Of a stretch of DNA of 64,000 nucleotides, positions 62,619 through 64,000 are shown piece by piece. The stretch covers positions 28,737,501-28,801,500 of the forward strand of contig CP114481.1 in the NCBI GenBank assembly GCA_027186245.1. The letters are read 5' to 3'. The notes under the pieces are model-generated. The model made no database searches. It was not told the DNA's origin and was given only the letters and a program-made list of their open reading frames with translations. Both the position numbers and the translations under genes were made by a program. Each line of letters opens with the position of its first letter. Positions within the stretch are counted from its first letter, which is position 1. The DNA comes from Coriaria nepalensis (taxonomy: Eukaryota > Streptophyta > Magnoliopsida > Cucurbitales > Coriariaceae).

Positions 62619-64000
62619 GAATTTGTTCGAATTGCATTGAAATAAGTTATTGACTTAATATGACTCATTCAAATGATTTTAATGTTAAACTAATGCACAC
62701 TTTCCTTACAATGATCATTTGAAAGTTATCCACGAAACTTCTGTTTGAAGTGTGAACATAGAATTCGTTCGAACTGCTTTGAAATAAGATATTGACTTGA
62801 AATCACAAATTGAAATGATTTTAAAGTTAAACGAATGCATACATTCCTTGCATTGATCATTTGCAAGTTATGCACAAAACTTGTTTTCGAAGTGCGAAAA
62901 TAGAATTCATTCGAATTGCTTTAAAATAAGTTATTGACTTGAAATGACTCATTCAAATGAGTTTAAGGTTAAACTTATGCACACCTTCCTTGCAATGATC
63001 ATTTGCAAGTTATGCACAAAACTTGTGTTTGAAGTGCGAAAATAGAATTCGTTCGAATTGGTTTGAAATATGTTATTGACTTGAAATGACTTATTCAAAT
63101 GATTTTATGGTTAAACTAATGCACACTTTCCTTCCATTGATCTTTTGCAAGTTATGCACAAAACTTGTGTTTGAAGTGCTAAAATAGAATTCGTTCGAAT
63201 TGCTTTGAAATAAGTTATTGACTTGATATGACTCATTCAAAAAATTTTAAGCTTAAACTAACGCACACTTTGCTTGCAATGATCATTTGAAAGTTATGCA
63301 CAAAACTTGCGTTTGAAGTGCGAAAATAGAATTTGTTCCTATTGCTTCGAAATATGTTATTGACTTGAAATGACTCATTCAAATGATTTTAAGGATAGAC
63401 TAAAGCACACTTTCCGTGCATTGATGTTTTGCAAGTTATGCACAAAACTTGTGTTTGAAGTGCCAAAATAGAATTCGTTCGAATTGCTTTGAAATAAGTT
63501 ATTGACTTAATATGACTCATTCAAGTGATTTTAAGGTTAAACTAATGCACACTTTCCTTGCGATGATCATTTGAAAGTTATCCACGAAACTTCTATTTGA
63601 AGTGTAAAATAGAATTCGTTCGAACTGCTTTGAAATAAGATACTGACTTGAAATCACTAATTGAAATGATTTTAAAGTTAAACGAATGCGTACATTCCAT
63701 GCATTGATCATTTTCAAGTTATGCACAAAACTTGTTTTCGAAGTGCGAAAATAGAATTCGTTTGAATTGCTTTGTAATATGTTATTGACCTGAAATGACT
63801 AATTCAAATGATTTTAGGTTAAACTAATGCACACTTTCCTTGCATTCGTCTTTTGCAAGTTATGCACAAAACTTGTGTTTGAAGTGCCGAAATAGAATTC
63901 GTTCGAATTGCTTCGAAATAAGTTATTGACTTGATATGACTCATTCAATTAATTTTAAGGTTAAACTAAAGCACACTTTCCTTGCATTGATCTTTTGCAA
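62619..64000 (+). repeat. Zone 3b 10-mer HOR, copy 2 (cut by the window)
   Basis: The monomer order of the preceding unit repeats 1,419 bp later: GAATTTGTTC at 62619, GCTTTAAAATAAG near 62918, GAATTGGTTTGAAATATG near 63055 and TCAAAAAATTTTAAG near 63238. The window ends inside a monomer after GATCTTTTGCAA, so the array continues rightwards. Confidence 0.75.

Larger units (their letters stand above)
1..64000 (+). repeat. Tandem satellite array, ~142-bp monomer
   Basis: The sequence repeats every 141-143 bp from end to end. The easiest register is the EcoRI site GAATTC at the start of most monomers: in the first kilobase it falls at 67, 209, 350, 491, 634, 776 and 918. Invariant landmarks in order are GAATTCGTTCGAATTGC, TTATTGACTTGAAATGACT, ATGATTTTAAGGTTAAAC, ATGCACACTTTCCTTGCA, TGATCATTTG and a GTTATGCAC-type block. 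All copies run in the same direction. I saw no foreign insertion, so every stretch without a gene here is satellite. Long satellite of near-nucleosomal monomer length is typical of eukaryotic centromeres; that role is inferred. Confidence 0.98.
52641..64000 (+). repeat. Zone 3b: diverged J/K/L monomer family
   Basis: Three subfamilies dominate. J has TTCGAACTGC, AAGATACTGACTTG, TCACTAATTGAAATG, AATGCATACATTCCTTGC and CTTGTTTTCGAAGTGCG. K has GCTTTGTAATATGTTATTG and GATCTTTTGCAAG and ends AGTGCCAAAATA. L has TTGATATGACTCATTC and AAACTAAAGCACAC. About 17 J-like monomers occur between 52.7 and 63.7 kb. The order is only partly regular, with the clearest periodicity at the right end. Confidence 0.75.

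Noticed and set aside
5918..63726. Twelve minus-strand open frames of 68-110 codons
   Set aside because: All lie wholly within satellite, span one to two monomers and repeat with the HOR. Their predicted proteins are variants of the same satellite translation. No ribosome-binding, splice or promoter context is visible, so none is called as a gene.
1..64000. CRISPR array
   Set aside because: There are regular repeats, but the whole 142-bp unit is repetitive. There are no short conserved repeats separated by unique spacers and no cas genes.
1..64000. Transposon or LTR-retrotransposon content
   Set aside because: I saw no terminal repeats, target-site duplications, primer-binding site or coding domains. 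Large direct repeats are tandem HOR copies.
1..64000. Assignment to a named species or known satellite family
   Set aside because: I do not recognise the monomer. Its length is compatible with many plant and animal satellites. A database search with the consensus would be decisive.
1..64000. Bacterial plasmid or phage origin repeats (iterons)
   Set aside because: The repeat length, the number of copies, the HOR structure and the lack of any coding sequence in 64 kb do not fit a prokaryotic replicon.

Overview
The whole 64 kb window is one uninterrupted tandem array of an AT-rich satellite DNA. The basic monomer is about 142 bp (141, 142, 143 and 133 bp classes are common; roughly 30% GC in my hand-built consensus). 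That gives about 450 monomers, all head-to-tail in one orientation. I see no gene, RNA gene, transposon or unique DNA. An array of this size and complexity points to a eukaryotic chromosome, most likely a centromeric or pericentromeric region. A plant is plausible, but I do not recognise the monomer and cannot name the species. The centromere role is inferred; nothing in the sequence proves it.

The monomers fall into recurring types, here named A to I (my own labels). They are arranged in higher-order repeats (HORs), and unit lengths follow a simple grammar: A-(B-C-D-E/A)n-B-C-D-E-F-G-(I)-H. The 9-mer base unit is about 1,268 bp (1,135 bp as an 8-mer when G and I are fused), and each extra B-C-D-E/A cassette adds 567 bp. 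E/A is a hybrid monomer that starts as E and ends as A.

Zone 1 (1-18062) holds 8-, 9- and 12-mer HORs. It ends in two near-identical 20-mer super-units (12385-15223 and 15224-18062, 2,839 bp each). Zone 2 (18063-48734) is dominated by the 567-bp four-monomer cassette, in units of 17 to 48 monomers with several multi-kilobase tandem duplications; it becomes irregular after about 43 kb. Zone 3 (48735-64000) changes abruptly to other monomer subfamilies. It has 9/8-mer HORs to about 51.1 kb, then a more diverged J/K/L family that includes a 10-mer HOR of 1,419 bp near the right end.

Hybrid monomers, cassette-number changes, mosaic monomers and one 111-bp truncated monomer record unequal exchange and conversion. 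Each typical monomer also carries short dyad symmetries (AATTCGTTCGAATT, AATGATCATT, and a CACAA/TTGTG hairpin) and a CpG cluster. The first dyad resembles the 5' half of a CENP-B box but lacks its CGGG half. All short open frames are satellite shadows and are not annotated as genes. Coordinates were counted by hand; identities are by eye.
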